The translations under genes were made by a program, and so were the position numbers. 64,000 nucleotides of DNA from Icerya purchasi (Eukaryota; Arthropoda; Insecta; Hemiptera; Monophlebidae): contig CM077115.1 of assembly GCA_039619475.1 (NCBI GenBank), positions 556,286,826-556,350,825 on the forward strand, written 5' to 3'. The notes beneath the pieces are model-generated. The model saw only the letters and a list, made by a program, of their open reading frames with translations. It ran no database searches and had not been told where the DNA came from. Numbering within the stretch: the stretch's first letter is position 1; every line of letters starts with the position of its first letter. Below are positions 1-11,159 of the stretch, piece after piece.

Positions 1-1049
1 CGCGCTATTTTCTATAGCCTATTAAAGCGTGCAGCTCCGGGTGAACGTGTATTATTATTACCAGTGGCACTCCAAACTGACGACGATGACGCTACAGAAA
101 TACTGACACGAGTGTGGATTACAGATGAGGGATCGAGTTTTTGACACAGAGAATGAAAATAACCATGATACGCAACTTTCCTTTATTTTTGTTTTTTGTT
201 GTCGTTAGTTTTTTGCCTTTTTTTTTTTTTTTTTTTTTTTTTTGGTAAATTACGAGTACAAAAAAAAAGTTGACTAGGCATCGTTTACGAAGAGCCGCAA
301 ACTGTTTAAAAAATGAAAATTCAGTATGCCAGTATGCGGTGTCACTAATGATAGAAGAAAATTAGAGTTTGCTAGAGATAAAGACTGTTTCATTTGCCTG
401 CGTGCCCAAGCAGCCTATTAGTGAACCGAAATTAAAATTTTGTCCAATACGTGTTGGATATACATACATATATTGCGGCAAGAAGATAATTCGATGAAAC
501 ATTTTGCAAGCTTCAAATTTTTTCCGAGGAAAGATAAAATTATTTATAAGAAATTTGATTTATGTCAAGGGCGTGCAATATTCAAAATTTAGAGAGAAAT
601 AATCTTCAGGAAATTCAAATCAAATCAAATTTAATTCGAAATAGGAAAAATAAAACACAAAAATGATATAAATAAAATAAGAAAATTATAAATGCTCAAC
701 TTGAATTTTAAGAAGGGGGGAGTTTCGCGTCAACTGTAGGGAAGTGTCAAATCGTATTTTACCTTTTTTTTTTTTTTTTTTTTTTTTTTTATTAAAAAAT
801 AAGTTGTGGGTCCCGCAAGGAATATATTTGTAGAATTCACGTGGATTAGTTTTTTTGTGCATTTGTGATTTATCTTTTGCGAATTTCGGCTTATCAGTTT
901 CATTAGAGAAAGGAACACGCCGGTAAGTTCGTTTTAATTATATCGGTTCTTTTCTTATCAGTATAAGTAACGTCTTCTTATACCATTTAATATAACGGAA
1001 ACATGAATATTTCTAGCCGCCTTAAAGCGCCCTGGCCCTTCGCAAATGA
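1..1049. other. Intergenic, no gene seen
   Basis: AT-rich sequence with a long T run near 217-243 and no recognisable protein. The only repeat-like feature is the orphan tail at 764-830, listed separately. Confidence 0.5.
764..830 (-). mobile_element. Orphan retroelement 3' tail (poly-T plus short 3' motif)
   Basis: A run of 27 T is followed by a short sequence containing GTGGGTCCCGCAAGG. Read on the minus strand this is a 3' end closing in poly-A. The reverse complement resembles the end of the repeat near 18,361-18,430 (GTGGGACCCGCAA, then poly-A). I infer two severely 5'-truncated copies of one retroposon family. The family is unknown. Confidence 0.4.
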
Positions 1050-2460
1050 TGACGGTAGCGGTGGATGACGATTCGCCAGACGGAGGACTTTATTATTCCG
1101 ATAAAGGGGGCCTGATAGTATTAACCAAGATGTAGAAATGGAACATTATAATAAAAAGATTAATAATAACGAAAATAACTATAAAATAAAAATGAGAGTA
1201 ATATGAATAATTCGAATACTAGTGAAAACCAAAATAAAGAGACCTATTCTCACTTATGAAACTTATACGTCTTTTAAAGTAATCATTCAATCAAAGAATC
1301 TCTACGCTAATATTGCAAATCTTCAAGTAGCAAACATTTTAAAGAAATTCAACTATTTAGATAACATTTTAGAAATCAAAAAGGCAGTTAGAAGGAGGGT
1401 TATTATTGAATGTAGATACAGAACGGAGTAACTAATAGGTTGGTCTTAGAAAATAGTCTTGAACGAATTCGGAGTCATTGCATATATATTCCATTATTGT
1501 ATTTAACGAGATCCGTAGTCATTAAAGATGTCGATATAGAGACATCACGGCCGAAGAAATTATGGAGAGAATTGATTGCGGTATGTACGTAACACAGAAA
1601 ATAATTAGATTAAGTAGGAAAATATACCAAGAAGGGAAGGTAGCCTACATACCTTCAAAAACTATTCAGATACTGCGGGCAGAGCATTCCTAAATATGTA
1701 TACATAAATAGGGTGAGGTTTGAGGTTGAACCCGATATACAACCAATTCGACAATGCTTTCATTTCTTATACTCTTCTACAAATTGTAAAGCTTCGAGAA
1801 AAAGATGTATTGAATTCTCCTCGACGCTCATAACGCAATGTGCGGAAGAAAAATATTATACAAATTTCCATAATCGTCATTCCTTAGTATTGAAAGAGTG
1901 TCATGAAAACGGATTCGGTAAAAAGACATTGAAATATTAATGGCTTTAAGAAATATAAGCTTCTCCGGAGCCTCAAAGGAAATACCAACAGTGAATATAC
2001 GTCTTACTTATCCAGAGTTACTTTTAATAACGATCTAATAAGTCTAAAATCATATGTACATAGTTTATCAAACCACCTTTCGCTCTTACAAAATCGGGAG
2101 GACTTCCCATCCTTACCGAAACCTAATGTATATATATATATATATACGATCAAATACCTGATTATGAGAATCCATCGATTATCGCGTTAACAAAGAAAAT
2201 AAATTCAATCAACGAAAATTCGCAAAAGATCAATCAGCCATTCTAGGAGGGTAATAAAAGAGCACGGATCAGTCCCTTTTGTATATATCAAAATCTAAAA
2301 GAGAATATACCAATCCATCTTTATTTTCCCATCAAAGAAAAAGAGTAGGGGCACAACAGTAGTACGTTTAATAAAGGAAAACAAGACGAAAGAAGTAAAA
2401 GTGATATAGATAACAATGAAAATAGCCACTTCTTTAGACAGTCGTAATAAAAATAATAAT
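1050..2460 (+). pseudogene. Decayed ORF1 (gag-like) of an I-type LINE
   Basis: Split reading frames along 1222-1960 resemble the ORF1 of the full-length element at 48.9-55.7 kb. A Thr/Val-rich stretch (TRSVVIKDVDI) matches its RRM-like region, and FEVEPDIQPIRQCFH matches its segment VEPSVRPPIQCRACF just before the zinc knuckles. The CCHC knuckle is degraded: CFHFLYSSTNC has lost a Cys and the His, and a second knuckle starts near RKRCIEFS. Several stops and frameshifts separate the pieces. The downstream part to about 2460 is Asn/Ser-rich and unassigned. ORF1 proteins of this class bind element RNA. The copy cannot be functional. It probably belonged to the same element as the RT at 3245-4110. 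Confidence 0.55.
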
Positions 2461-2611
2461 CTTACGTCATTTTTGCGATAGTAACATTAGCGTTAAAAAT
2501 ACTAATAACAAGAGAGAAAATGTTACAACGGTGTAGGTGATGGTGACCAAAAAAGTAGCAATCAGACGGCTGAAATAAACAGTAATCAATTAACAAAATA
2601 GAACGATTCAA

Positions 2612-3060
2612 ATGATAATATCTCCCAGTATCAGCCGTTCTGTCATTTCTTCCATAGTTCGCCTTCGTTTTAATCACAGTCTGCTCCCGGCTTCTCGTTT
2701 CCGCTTTGCTCTGGTTCAATCTCCTTCGTGTCCCTTTCATCCTCCAACCTTCAATGGCACGTGTGATGCAAACCACGTACTATTTGAATGTTCCTTTATT
2801 TCTACTGAACGCGCGATCCTTTATTCAAATTTGCTTAGCCTTGGCCTCCCTACACCTTACAGTGCCCTATATATTCTCACTTTTCCATCTCCTTCTGTTG
2901 TTCCCTTGTTATCCGCCTTCACTTCCTCTGTCTCTAATCGTTTCTTGATATAACTTGTCGCTCCATATGTCCTTCTATTCTTTTAATCTTTTGTGCTGGG
3001 TAAATGTCCTGTGCTGGCGTGCCCATTTAAAAAAAACAAAAAAAAAAAAAAAAGAAAAAA
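2612..3060 (+). mobile_element. 5'-truncated LINE (B-type) 3' end nested in the older I-type element
   Basis: An open frame at 2612-2953 is the C-terminus of a LINE ORF2. It includes RLRFNHSLLPASRFRF and the Cys/His motif (C-P-F-H, then TCDANHVLFEC), closely matching 44,587-44,900 on the other strand. It is followed by a 3' UTR with GGGTAAATGTCCTGTGCTGG and an A-rich tail at 3029-3060. No RT or RNase H is present, so the insertion kept only about 450 bp. It sits between ORF1 and RT remnants of an older element of the same orientation. No convincing target-site duplication was found. Confidence 0.75.
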
Positions 3061-3244
3061 TATCAAATTAAAAAAGAAAAAAAATAATCCAGTAAGCAGA
3101 GATAACAGTCGGAAATTTATATCAAAAACCCGAAAAACAAAATTGAAATGCAAGTGGAATAAATCTAAATAACTAAAAATAAATTGAATACTAATAAATG
3201 TACAAACGACAGACAACATAAAATAATTTTCAAACATACCAATT

Positions 3245-4110
3245 AAATTATCTTATAGCAATTCTCAATACCCTAATCGAAATACTCATTAAGTTAGGAA
3301 TTTCCAAAAAAATTGCTTACTGGATAGATAGCTATTTCCCTAATAGAAAATTGACTGCCTTATCAGGTGGAAGAATCTACGAGTCGGTAAACTCGGGGAG
3401 GGCAATGTCTCAAGGGAGTTTATTCAGTCCATGTCTGTAAGGGCGAAATATTAAAATCATTCAGTATGCAGAGATGACTTGGCGATATACTCATCGGCAG
3501 GTTCTCTAAAAACGGCCACGATCAGAGTAGGGGAAGCAATAAATAAATTAACATCAACGTTAAACAAGCTTCACATTCAGATTAATACTGAAAAAACGTA
3601 AGTGTTAATAGTGACCAGGAAGGCCTTACGGTCATATTCGTTAATAAGAATAGGTAATAAATAAACCCGTGTGTCTTCAAAAACTTGGCCAATTACGAGT
3701 CAAGTTAGACTCAAAATTGTCTTGGAAAGATGAATTCTAAAATATACCTGAAAAATGTGGGAAAAGCCTCAACGTATTAAAAGCTCTAACGGGAAACAAA
3801 TGGGGGGTCATCCATATTAGCTCCCGACAATATACCAAGCAATTACTCACATAGAATACGCAGTCCCAATATTAAATTTAAATAATACAAAAATTAAAAA
3901 ACTACAAATTATTCAAAACAGAGCCCTTCGGCTTTGCCCAGGGTCTATGAAATCTGCACCAGCTCACGTGGTCAATGCCGAAGGCGCAGAACTTTTGGTT
4001 AAATTTCTTCTTAAAAATTCTACGGACAATAGAATTTTCGTTACTGTACATTTTACTCGTTGGACCCGTCGATGATTTTTTAATTCCGTAATTGACAGAA
4101 TCGTCAATGA
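3245..4110 (+). pseudogene. Decayed reverse transcriptase domain of an I-type LINE
   Basis: Across frames the sequence carries the RT core. ISKKIAYWIDSYFPNRKL leads to a decayed QGS-SP turn (AMSQGSLFSPCL), then the catalytic box (IIQYADDLAIYSS) near 3460-3500. Further on are the thumb/connection motifs INKLTSTLNKLHIQIN and LQIIQNRALRLCPG near 3900-3950. Stops and a gap occur after SPCL and in the connection region. This is RNA-dependent DNA polymerase for target-primed reverse transcription. The YADD box and the 'QNRALRLC' type thumb fit the I/Jockey group. No RNase H is recognisable downstream. Confidence 0.7.
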
Positions 4111-4449
4111 AAAAAATTGTGTCGAAAATCGAATTTATTTGCGAAATGAAAAATCATTACAAAAATTTCATTAATCGCTCGAAATTGACGTTTTTTTTTT
4201 TTTTCAAATAAAAGAAGTGAAAATAAAAAATTTACTAAAATTCATTACAAACACTAAAAATACTTCGATAGACGGTAATTTAAAATTTCGCGCTCGTTTA
4301 AAAATATATATATATATATATATATTATAATAATGAGTTATTTTTTATTATACCAGTATTTTTGTTTTTCTCGGTTATATCGATAAATCCTTTGCTTTTT
4401 TTATGCTACAAAAAAAAAAAAAAAAAAAAAGGATCCGTACCAATCAAAA

Positions 4450-4913
4450 ATGACTTGAACACCGATTAAACTATAAAAATAATCATTTAAACTACCGTCT
4501 TCGCTCCACAAAACCCTCTATTGGAAAATGGAAATCAAACCTCTCATTTGACAGAAGACACTAAGTTGTTCTCGCACGCGTCCGCCTCGGCCACACTCTT
4601 CTCACATATGGCCATATCTTTACTCGCACCACTCGACCAGTCTGCCCAAACTGCTCAGCCGCTCCGATTTCTATTCGTCATCTTCTGTTTAACTGCTCAG
4701 ACGACACGTTTTCACAACGTCAAAAATCATACAAAAGCTTCTCTCCACCGCGCATCACTACTAGAGGACTCAGACAACTCTGTTTCTGCCGTCTTCAAGT
4801 TTCTCCAAGATACCAACCTCTACAATCAAATTTAATCCACCTCTCATTGTCGTGCTGCTAGCCTATGATGCTGTAAGCATATAAGAAAAATAAATAATAA
4901 TAATAATAATAAA
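4450..4913 (+). pseudogene. C-terminal zinc-knuckle end of an I-type LINE ORF2 with TAA tail
   Basis: From about 4560 one frame reads RVRLGHTLLTYG and then a Cys/His knuckle (CPNCSAAPISIRHLLFNC), the usual C-terminal signature of I/Jockey/R1 ORF2 proteins. The longer overlapping open frame from 4521 is out of phase and not the coding one. The sequence ends in a TAA microsatellite (4890-4913), the tail type known from I elements. It may be the 3' end of the element whose RT lies at 3245-4110. The intervening 4110-4450 has T and A runs and a (TA)n stretch and shows no protein similarity. Confidence 0.65.
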
Positions 4914-5880
4914 TAGATAAAAAAAAATAACTTTCTCTGCAGAGTGATTTTTGCAGCCAGTCATTTTCAATTTGAGCATGATTTTTCAGTACCACTCCTG
5001 GAGTGACGATATGGCCAATACTGAAATTTTTCAACTTGCAATTTATACGCAAGTATGGATTGTTTTAAATTTCCAAAATAGCAATATACATCTGTAAACA
5101 CCATTTGGCCACGAGTTACCCCGCGGACCCCTAGATTATAGTTCCTCTATAACACTTAGAGAAGAGTAGCGTCGTTTTAAAAAAAAAAAAAAAAAATTAC
5201 TGTTTGCGTGCGAAAGTTTTACATATTTCATAATACTTTCTCATAATAATAGTTTTTCGTAATGTTTGTTCGTAACTTTTCCTTTTTTTTACATTACTCC
5301 TGGCGCAAGAATGGCGCTGTCACTGATATGTTACATCAATTGGAAGCTTTAATTAATAGAATTTAGATCAGCTGATCAAAAACTATTTTAAATAAACTTT
5401 TACCGACAATATAAATCACGTGCAACTACACTGTTAGTAATTTACCTTAAATATGTCGCATAATTGTAAAATAAAAATGATACCCAGACAATACTGGTAG
5501 AATAACATAAATGTACGAAACACATAAAATTATAAGATCTTACAATAACTCCCGTGGTCATGAAGCTTTGACTTTGAAACGTCGTCAGGTAAATAAATAT
5601 TATTTAATTGTTTTATATTAGTGTGTTTTTACTTATTATATGTTAGAATTAAACACTATTACAATATTAGAACAAACGTATAAGCAAAAATTACTGTTAA
5701 AAATATTTAACTTCAATTCATTTCCATAAAAGCGGCGACACCGTCATATTCTACAACATTATGCATTAAAAGGCATGTATTCCTAAAGCGCGAATTTAAT
5801 CGATTGTGTATTCGTAAGTCCTGCGAGATTATTTCGAAGATAGAATAAATAAGTGTTAGTAGACGAGTAGTATACCTTCT

Positions 5881-5889
<9 letters not shown>
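4914..5889. other. Intergenic, no gene seen
   Basis: A-rich and T-rich runs (A run at 5180-5197) with no recognised coding sequence. GAAACGTCGTCAGGTAAAT near 5577-5595 resembles the short flank often seen next to Penelope-like elements, one of which lies 750 bp downstream. That link is only suggestive. Confidence 0.4.
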
Positions 5890-5918
<29 letters not shown>

Positions 5919-6060
5919 GTTTTGGGGGCTCGTTGGCGAAGGAAATCGAGCAGCTTAGCTTAAGGGAAATTTATCTGTATTCTTAATTTACAGAATATCC
6001 TGTCTGAACGAAACACCGCTGGCTAACCAACTGCGCTATGGTAGCTGGACTACACTACAT
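5890..6060 (-). mobile_element. Probable tRNA-derived SINE remnant, minus strand
   Basis: On the minus strand, TAGCGCAGTTGG (6038-6027) is a good tRNA A-box (internal RNA polymerase III promoter) followed by TTAGC. About 100 bp further comes CCTTCGCCAACGAGCCCCC and a poly-A tract (poly-T at 5902-5918 on +). No B-box is recognisable, so the head is incomplete. The 3' end resembles the LINE-C 3' end (CCTTCGTTGACGAGCCC), suggesting use of that LINE's machinery. The similar arrangement at 38,129-38,240 supports a family. Confidence 0.45.
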
Positions 6061-6321
6061 TCGTTGTACTTTTAACGCACGTAACCTCTGAAGCTTATAC
6101 TGAATATTAAAATGCATCAATAAGTTCGGTAATATTTCTACTCCTTCTTTATTAATTAGGGATATATTATAATAAAACAAAAAAAAAACAAAAAACAAAA
6201 GAAAATAAAACAGCTTAAAACATCGCATTCGAGTAAATATATCTTTATAAAAGATCTCACATTACTGACCGAAATAAAAATTAGGAATTTTTTAATTCAT
6301 TGGTGATGTGTTTTTTTGGAC

Positions 6322-6890
6322 AGGATTTACCAAAGGAATTAGAAAAATTAATAGAGAAGATGACGACCAATGGTTACAGTCAGAAAGAGTCAACGTACTA
6401 CGTACAAAAGTTCAGCAAAAGTCATGGAATGTGGGAAGAAAAAATTAAGACGGATCAATGAATTGATGGTTGAATTTGTTTAGGCCACATAAAAGGAATA
6501 GCAGACAACACAGGTAGAATTCTCGGGAAAAATAATATTAGACCCCGATGTTCGATACATGCGTAAAAATTAATAAATTATTGAATGGCGTTAAACATGA
6601 TTTACTCCCGTATTATGTAGTGGACGTGTATAAGACTTTGTATGAATGTGGTAGCTGTTATAATGGGTGGAACAATTAGTGCACGTGTAAAAGAACACCA
6701 AGCAGACTGTACATATAAACGTGTGGAAAAATCAGCGTTAGCCGAACACGAAGCAGCCCTCGGTCATATACTAAAATTTCACAAAACTGAAATTCTAGTG
6801 AAAGTGGATAAATTTAAAAACAGTCTGGTTAGAAAAGCCATTAAAATTAATGAATCTTTCGGTAGAGAAGAGGGTATGCAGCTTAGTTTG
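6322..6890 (+). pseudogene. Penelope-like element fragment with GIY-YIG endonuclease remnant
   Basis: Three consecutive pieces match the C-terminal part of Penelope-like retroelement proteins. ELEKLIEKMTTNGYSQKE (6330-6390) fits the post-RT helical region. GHIKGIADNTGRILGKNNIR (6485-6540) fits the conserved linker. From about 6625, VYKTLYECGSCYNG (degenerate GIY...YIG) leads by a one-base frameshift into TISARVKEHQADC and EKSALAEHEAALGHIL, then LVRKAIKINE. The Arg of 'ARVKEH' and the EKSALAEH block are typical of the PLE endonuclease. The last open part runs 6642-6935. The linker has stops, so the copy is dead. It is followed by a G15 run (6909-6923). The RT domain itself is absent. Confidence 0.75.
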
Positions 6891-6964
6891 GCATACTGCC
6901 TCGGTTTACGGGGGGGGGGGGGGAAACACACATAATTAATAAGAAAGGCGAAAAAAAAACGATT

Positions 6965-7607
6965 AAGAGTACAGAGATGTCGGAAACCACTCTGGGAAGT
7001 CTCAATTCAGCAGTAAATGGTCGTTTCATAGTCAAATTTCCTTCCCAAAGTCTTTACTCTCTCTCTTTTCGTTCTCATCGTGACTTTTGGACTGATCTCT
7101 ATCCATTCTTTTTTCTCCAACCCTAACTCCTTTTACCTTGCCCTACAGCCTCTAAATCCTTTTCTCCCTGGTTTAACAATTGTCACAGTATCAGCCCTTC
7201 TTCCATAGTTCGCCTTCGATTTAATCATAGTCTGCTCCAGGCTTCTCGTTTCCGCTTTGCTCTTGTTCAATCTCCTTTGCGTCGTCTTTTTCATCCTCCT
7301 ACCTTAAATATCACCCCTGTGACACAAACCACGTACTATTCGAATGCTCCTTCATTTCCTCAGAACGCGCAATCTTTTATTCTAATTTGCTTAGCCTTGG
7401 CCAGCTTACTCCTTACAGTGCCCTCTACATTTTCGTTTTTCCATCTCCTTCTGTTGTTCCTTTGTTAGCCGCCTTTATTTCTTCCGTATCGTTTTTTTTT
7501 TTGATGTAACTTGTCACTCCATATGGCTTTATATTCTTCTAATCTTTTGTTTGGATAAATGTCCTGTGCTGACGTGACCGTAAAAAAAAAAAAAAAAAAA
7601 AAAAAAA
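6965..7607 (+). mobile_element. 5'-truncated LINE (B-type), RNase H end to poly-A
   Basis: From about 6975 the frame aligns with the end of RNase H and the C-terminus of the LINE at 44.5-47.2 kb (NSAVNGRF against STALNGRF, then SIVRLRFNHSLL). The Cys/His region follows with a frameshift (7277-7468 is an out-of-phase frame over it). The 3' UTR has GGATAAATGTCCTGTGCTGACG, almost the same as the copy ending at 3060, and a 26-nt A run (7582-7607). The two share an unusual CAGTATCAGCC junction (2631 and 7180), so they are sister copies. Non-functional. Confidence 0.7.
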
Positions 7608-9525
7608 TTATCAATGACGCTCCGGCTACGAATAACCCAGGAGTAGCAAAGGAGAGATTGAGGTTATGGTGCACGTACAATGGAAAACGCAGACATAAGT
7701 TGGTTTTTTTTTTTTTAACCTATTTATTGTATAACAAACTGACCATCTAACATATACTTAACAAGAGGAATATTGAGCGTACTTAGCCGATAATCTTTAC
7801 CTTAAACAAGGTCATGAGGTTTCTTACGCTTCAACCGCCTTCTATATGTAGCAGTTCAGCAGAAAGTTTGTAGGCGACGGCGTAAAATAATGATAACGGC
7901 TCTTTTAAAATAAAAAAAGTGTAAGACTGAAATGAGCGAGTTAGGTTTCAGTTTAGTTTCTGATAATGGACCGTGTAAACTCGTTCGAAACGTTAAATTA
8001 ATGTTGGTGACTAATAGAAATTGTGATTTTGATGCTAGCTTATTTTGGTTATTATTGGCGGGAACGACTCCCCCTAAAAGATGGATGGTAATTAAAGCTG
8101 TATAGTACGGTTCTGAAAATAAAACCGTGAAGGTGAAACACAATTTCCTCCGTAGTGTCATATTCGCCGCAACAATTGTATACAGGTCGCTTTATGCTGC
8201 AATTACTACTACGCAGCGGACGATTATTTGAGTATTATATTTTTTATCCGGTTTCATACAAAACATTATAATACTAAGTCTGTAAATTTAACGGAAAATG
8301 CGATTAACTCGGGCAACCGGCCAATAATAATAATCAGAATCAACAGCGCGATCTTTCGTCCGGTATGAAGTATTAGTAAAGCAGGATCGTCTAACACTTA
8401 TTCATTTTTCTGATAGCGCTTGTTCTATAGTTAAGCAGGTCCGGCCATTTTGCCATTTTCGGACCAAGGAGTGGTCATTTCAGAACGGCTCTGAAAATTG
8501 TAGCTGACAGAGTGAAAAACGCAATCAAGGGGATTGCAATGTTCTTCGATAATAAATGAGTCAGTGGACGGAAAGAAAATCTCGCTGTTGACGATCTTTT
8601 GCACTACCAATAAGCGGAACCACATTTACTGATCAATTTTCAAATAAATATAATTGCGGCATTATCGTACCGTGCTTTGAAGTTAGCTTGTCGCGAATCT
8701 TTCGCGCATTATTCCAAAATGAAAAGTTGAAATCGTACAAACATTTTTTTTTTCTACACCTTCAACTCTTTTACAATCGGATACCGAATAGCAGTTTCTT
8801 CTAGACGATAACAGTTGTCTACGGTCACAACGCATTGGTTAATAATTGTCCATTTTAACATGCACGTATGAGTTCATTTTCCCATGAAAATTATAAACAT
8901 TAACTATACATTGAAAAATAATTGTTCGACATATTCCACGAATCTAATTTATTATATTTATTGTTTTATATTTATCAGTGATTCAATTGTTAATGTTTGT
9001 TAATGTTTTTACAATCTAGATTATGTTATATATTTTTGTAAATTGTTGAATGTCATTATGTCGTTCGTGTAACAAAAAATATAACATCAGCAATGTTAAT
9101 GGTCATTTTAAAAATTGTTTACATTTATAAAAATTTTATAACCTTCTCAGATAGATATATGAGAACGCAGATAGCATTTAAACTATTCGCCATTAATATC
9201 GTGCAATTATACATACCTACAGTAGACAAAGTAAGCGAGGATACTGAAAAATATTATAATTGGATGAAGAATGTTATGAAATCATTAAAGAAATAAGACA
9301 TTACATTGATGATGAGAGTTTTCAATGCTAAAATTAGGATGAATTGGAAAAATAGTAGGTGATTATAGTTTAGGGAAAAAAAAAATAAAGAAAGCGATAG
9401 ACTAACGCAGTTCTGCTAGGAACAAAATCTAACAATATATACGATTGAAACAGCTGCCATGGCGTTTGTATATGTATGGAGATTTCAATACAAAGCAGTA
9501 TGTAGTTTTAGATAATAGATAGATT
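7608..9525. other. Intergenic, no gene seen
   Basis: Short open frames on both strands (for example 7856-8161, minus, 101 codons) have no recognisable domain or composition of real coding sequence. No tails or inverted repeats were noticed. Confidence 0.4.
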
Positions 9526-9692
9526 ATACAGGGTGCGGCAGCATAACTTCCTTTTTTAAAATGCGCCACTTTTTTTCTACTGAATTTTGTTAAAGAGAAA
9601 TAATAACAGAAAATCGAAATAAAATTACAAAGGAAGAAGCATAGCCAATGGGATCTAGAGTACGTTATTTCGATTTTCTGTTATTATTTCTC
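9526..9692. repeat. Fold-back repeat next to a mariner-like end
   Basis: A perfect 28-bp inverted repeat (9595-9622 with 9665-9692, 42-nt loop) could form a long hairpin. About 70 bp to the left, TACAGGGTGCGGCAGCAT (9526-9543) looks like the TIR start of Tc1/mariner-type elements, which insert at TA. The matching right end was not seen. It may be a damaged MITE. Confidence 0.5.
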
Positions 9693-9884
9693 AAATGTGT
9701 TTAAAATTTTACCAGCGACAATAGAGACAAAAGTGGATGACTGACGAAATTGATCAACTATAGAATAAACAGAGGAACTACAAAAGCTTAATAGAATATA
9801 AACGCAAAAATAAAAATTTTTTAAATGAGCTTGGTGCCGGCACTGACCCAACTATATGAGCTTAGATCACCTACTTAGATTCTG

Positions 9885-10215
9885 AGACGATCGGAGATAG
9901 AGAGTATAAAGGAGAGTAGGAGGGGAATAACGGCTAGAGATAGGAAGGAAAGGATAAAGGAAGCATTGAAAGGGGTAGGAAGATCCAACGCCCCAAGAGT
10001 TCGGCGTATAGATGAGAGCACTCGCGAAAAAGAGCAGGACATTCAAAAAGGTTATGGTTGGAGTCGCATATAAAGGGAGGATCAGTAGAGTGGAGAGGGC
10101 AAAAGGGAGAAGGTGAAAGAGAAAAAGCAAAACGAGAAGAGGAAAGGAGAGAATGACCAAGTTTTAGTCTGATTAAGGAAACAATAGCAAAAATAAAATA
10201 AAAGAAGAGCAAGGA
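9885..10215 (-). mobile_element. LINE ORF2 C-terminal fragment, minus strand
   Basis: The minus-strand open frame 9934-10245 includes IRLKLGHSLLSSSRFAFSL followed by the Cys/His motif (CPLH, then ICDSNHNLFEC), and resembles the ends of the LINEs at 44.6, 49.1 and 63.0 kb. The 3' UTR and poly-A tail are missing, so this is an internal fragment. The frame stays open for about 100 codons but lacks RT and RNase H. Confidence 0.7.
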
Positions 10216-10394
10216 AACTGGATTAGATCTCCAAAGAAAAAACACAATTCATTTCACTTATACAATAAAATTGAGAAATTTACATATACATATAAAAGGA
10301 TATCATATGTTGCTATCAGTGATGAAAATAATTATTAATTGACCACCAAGATCAATTAGGATCATGAAAAAATTATGTACAAGAATTGTTTGCA

Positions 10395-10705
10395 GATGAT
10401 TGTAAGCAAACCACCCAAGAGAAAATGCAGAGAGTCCTGGTATTATGAAAGATGAACTCCAAAAAGAAATTAAAGATGCAAAGGTCGGTAAGGCATCCAG
10501 ATTAGATAAAATAATTATTGAATTTTTAAAACACTTAAACAATGAAAATCTGAAAGAGTTATTCCAGCTGTATAAGAAAACTTACAATACTACAATTATT
10601 CTAAAAGTCGGTTAAAATCTACTTTTATTCCAATCTCAAAACGATTAGGAATCAAAAAGTGCAAGGAATATTGGCTAATAAGTCTTATGAGTCGTACAGT
10701 CAGTA
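10395..10705 (+). pseudogene. Fragment of an RTE/CR1-like LINE reverse transcriptase
   Basis: From about 10,440 the frame reads DELQKEIKDAKVGKASRLDK and then EFLKHLNNENLKELFQLYKK, followed after a stop by KSTFIPISK and ISLMSRTV. These correspond to the N-terminal RT blocks 'A-KDAK-GKA-G-D--P-EFLK' and 'K--FIPIPKK---C-DYR-ISLMSH' of the endonuclease-reverse transcriptase family common in insects. The fragment lacks the catalytic YADD region. The clade call (RTE-like) is from memory of motif style and should be checked. Confidence 0.6.
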
Positions 10706-11159
10706 TTGAGTATGTTGATCGGTGCGGCATTGTCCTGACTGGATGTTGCATAAATTTGGTTCTGTAGATGAGGCGGAAGGATGTGACGGTACCTATTACT
10801 CCACACTGTTCCAGAGTTACTCTGCCTACTGGCCTGAAAATAGCATAAGCTCGCTACTAATTAAGATCATCAATACGTTTCTTAACATACTCGTATTTGT
10901 TTACAATATTGATATATAAAGACAAGCTGTTTTAACATGTAGCAAATTAAATGTAATGGTATTTAATCAAAAATTTTTCAAACATTTCATAATAAATAAT
11001 TACTTTTCATAAAACTAAAAATACTCGTGAAGAAAGCAAACTACCTAAGATGCCTAAATTAATTTTTTTTTCGATTTTAAGGCTTATTAGCTGTGGACAT
11101 TAACTCAGCATAAGAAAAATTGTTTTATACTTTCTGTATAGCAACAGAGTTAGAAACTA
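10706..11159. other. Intergenic, no gene seen
   Basis: A 65-codon open frame at 10,722-10,919 has no recognisable domain. The rest is AT-rich. Confidence 0.35.

Noticed and set aside
4521..4835. 104-codon plus-strand open frame
   Set aside because: The overlapping phase encodes the LINE knuckle, so this frame is a shadow.
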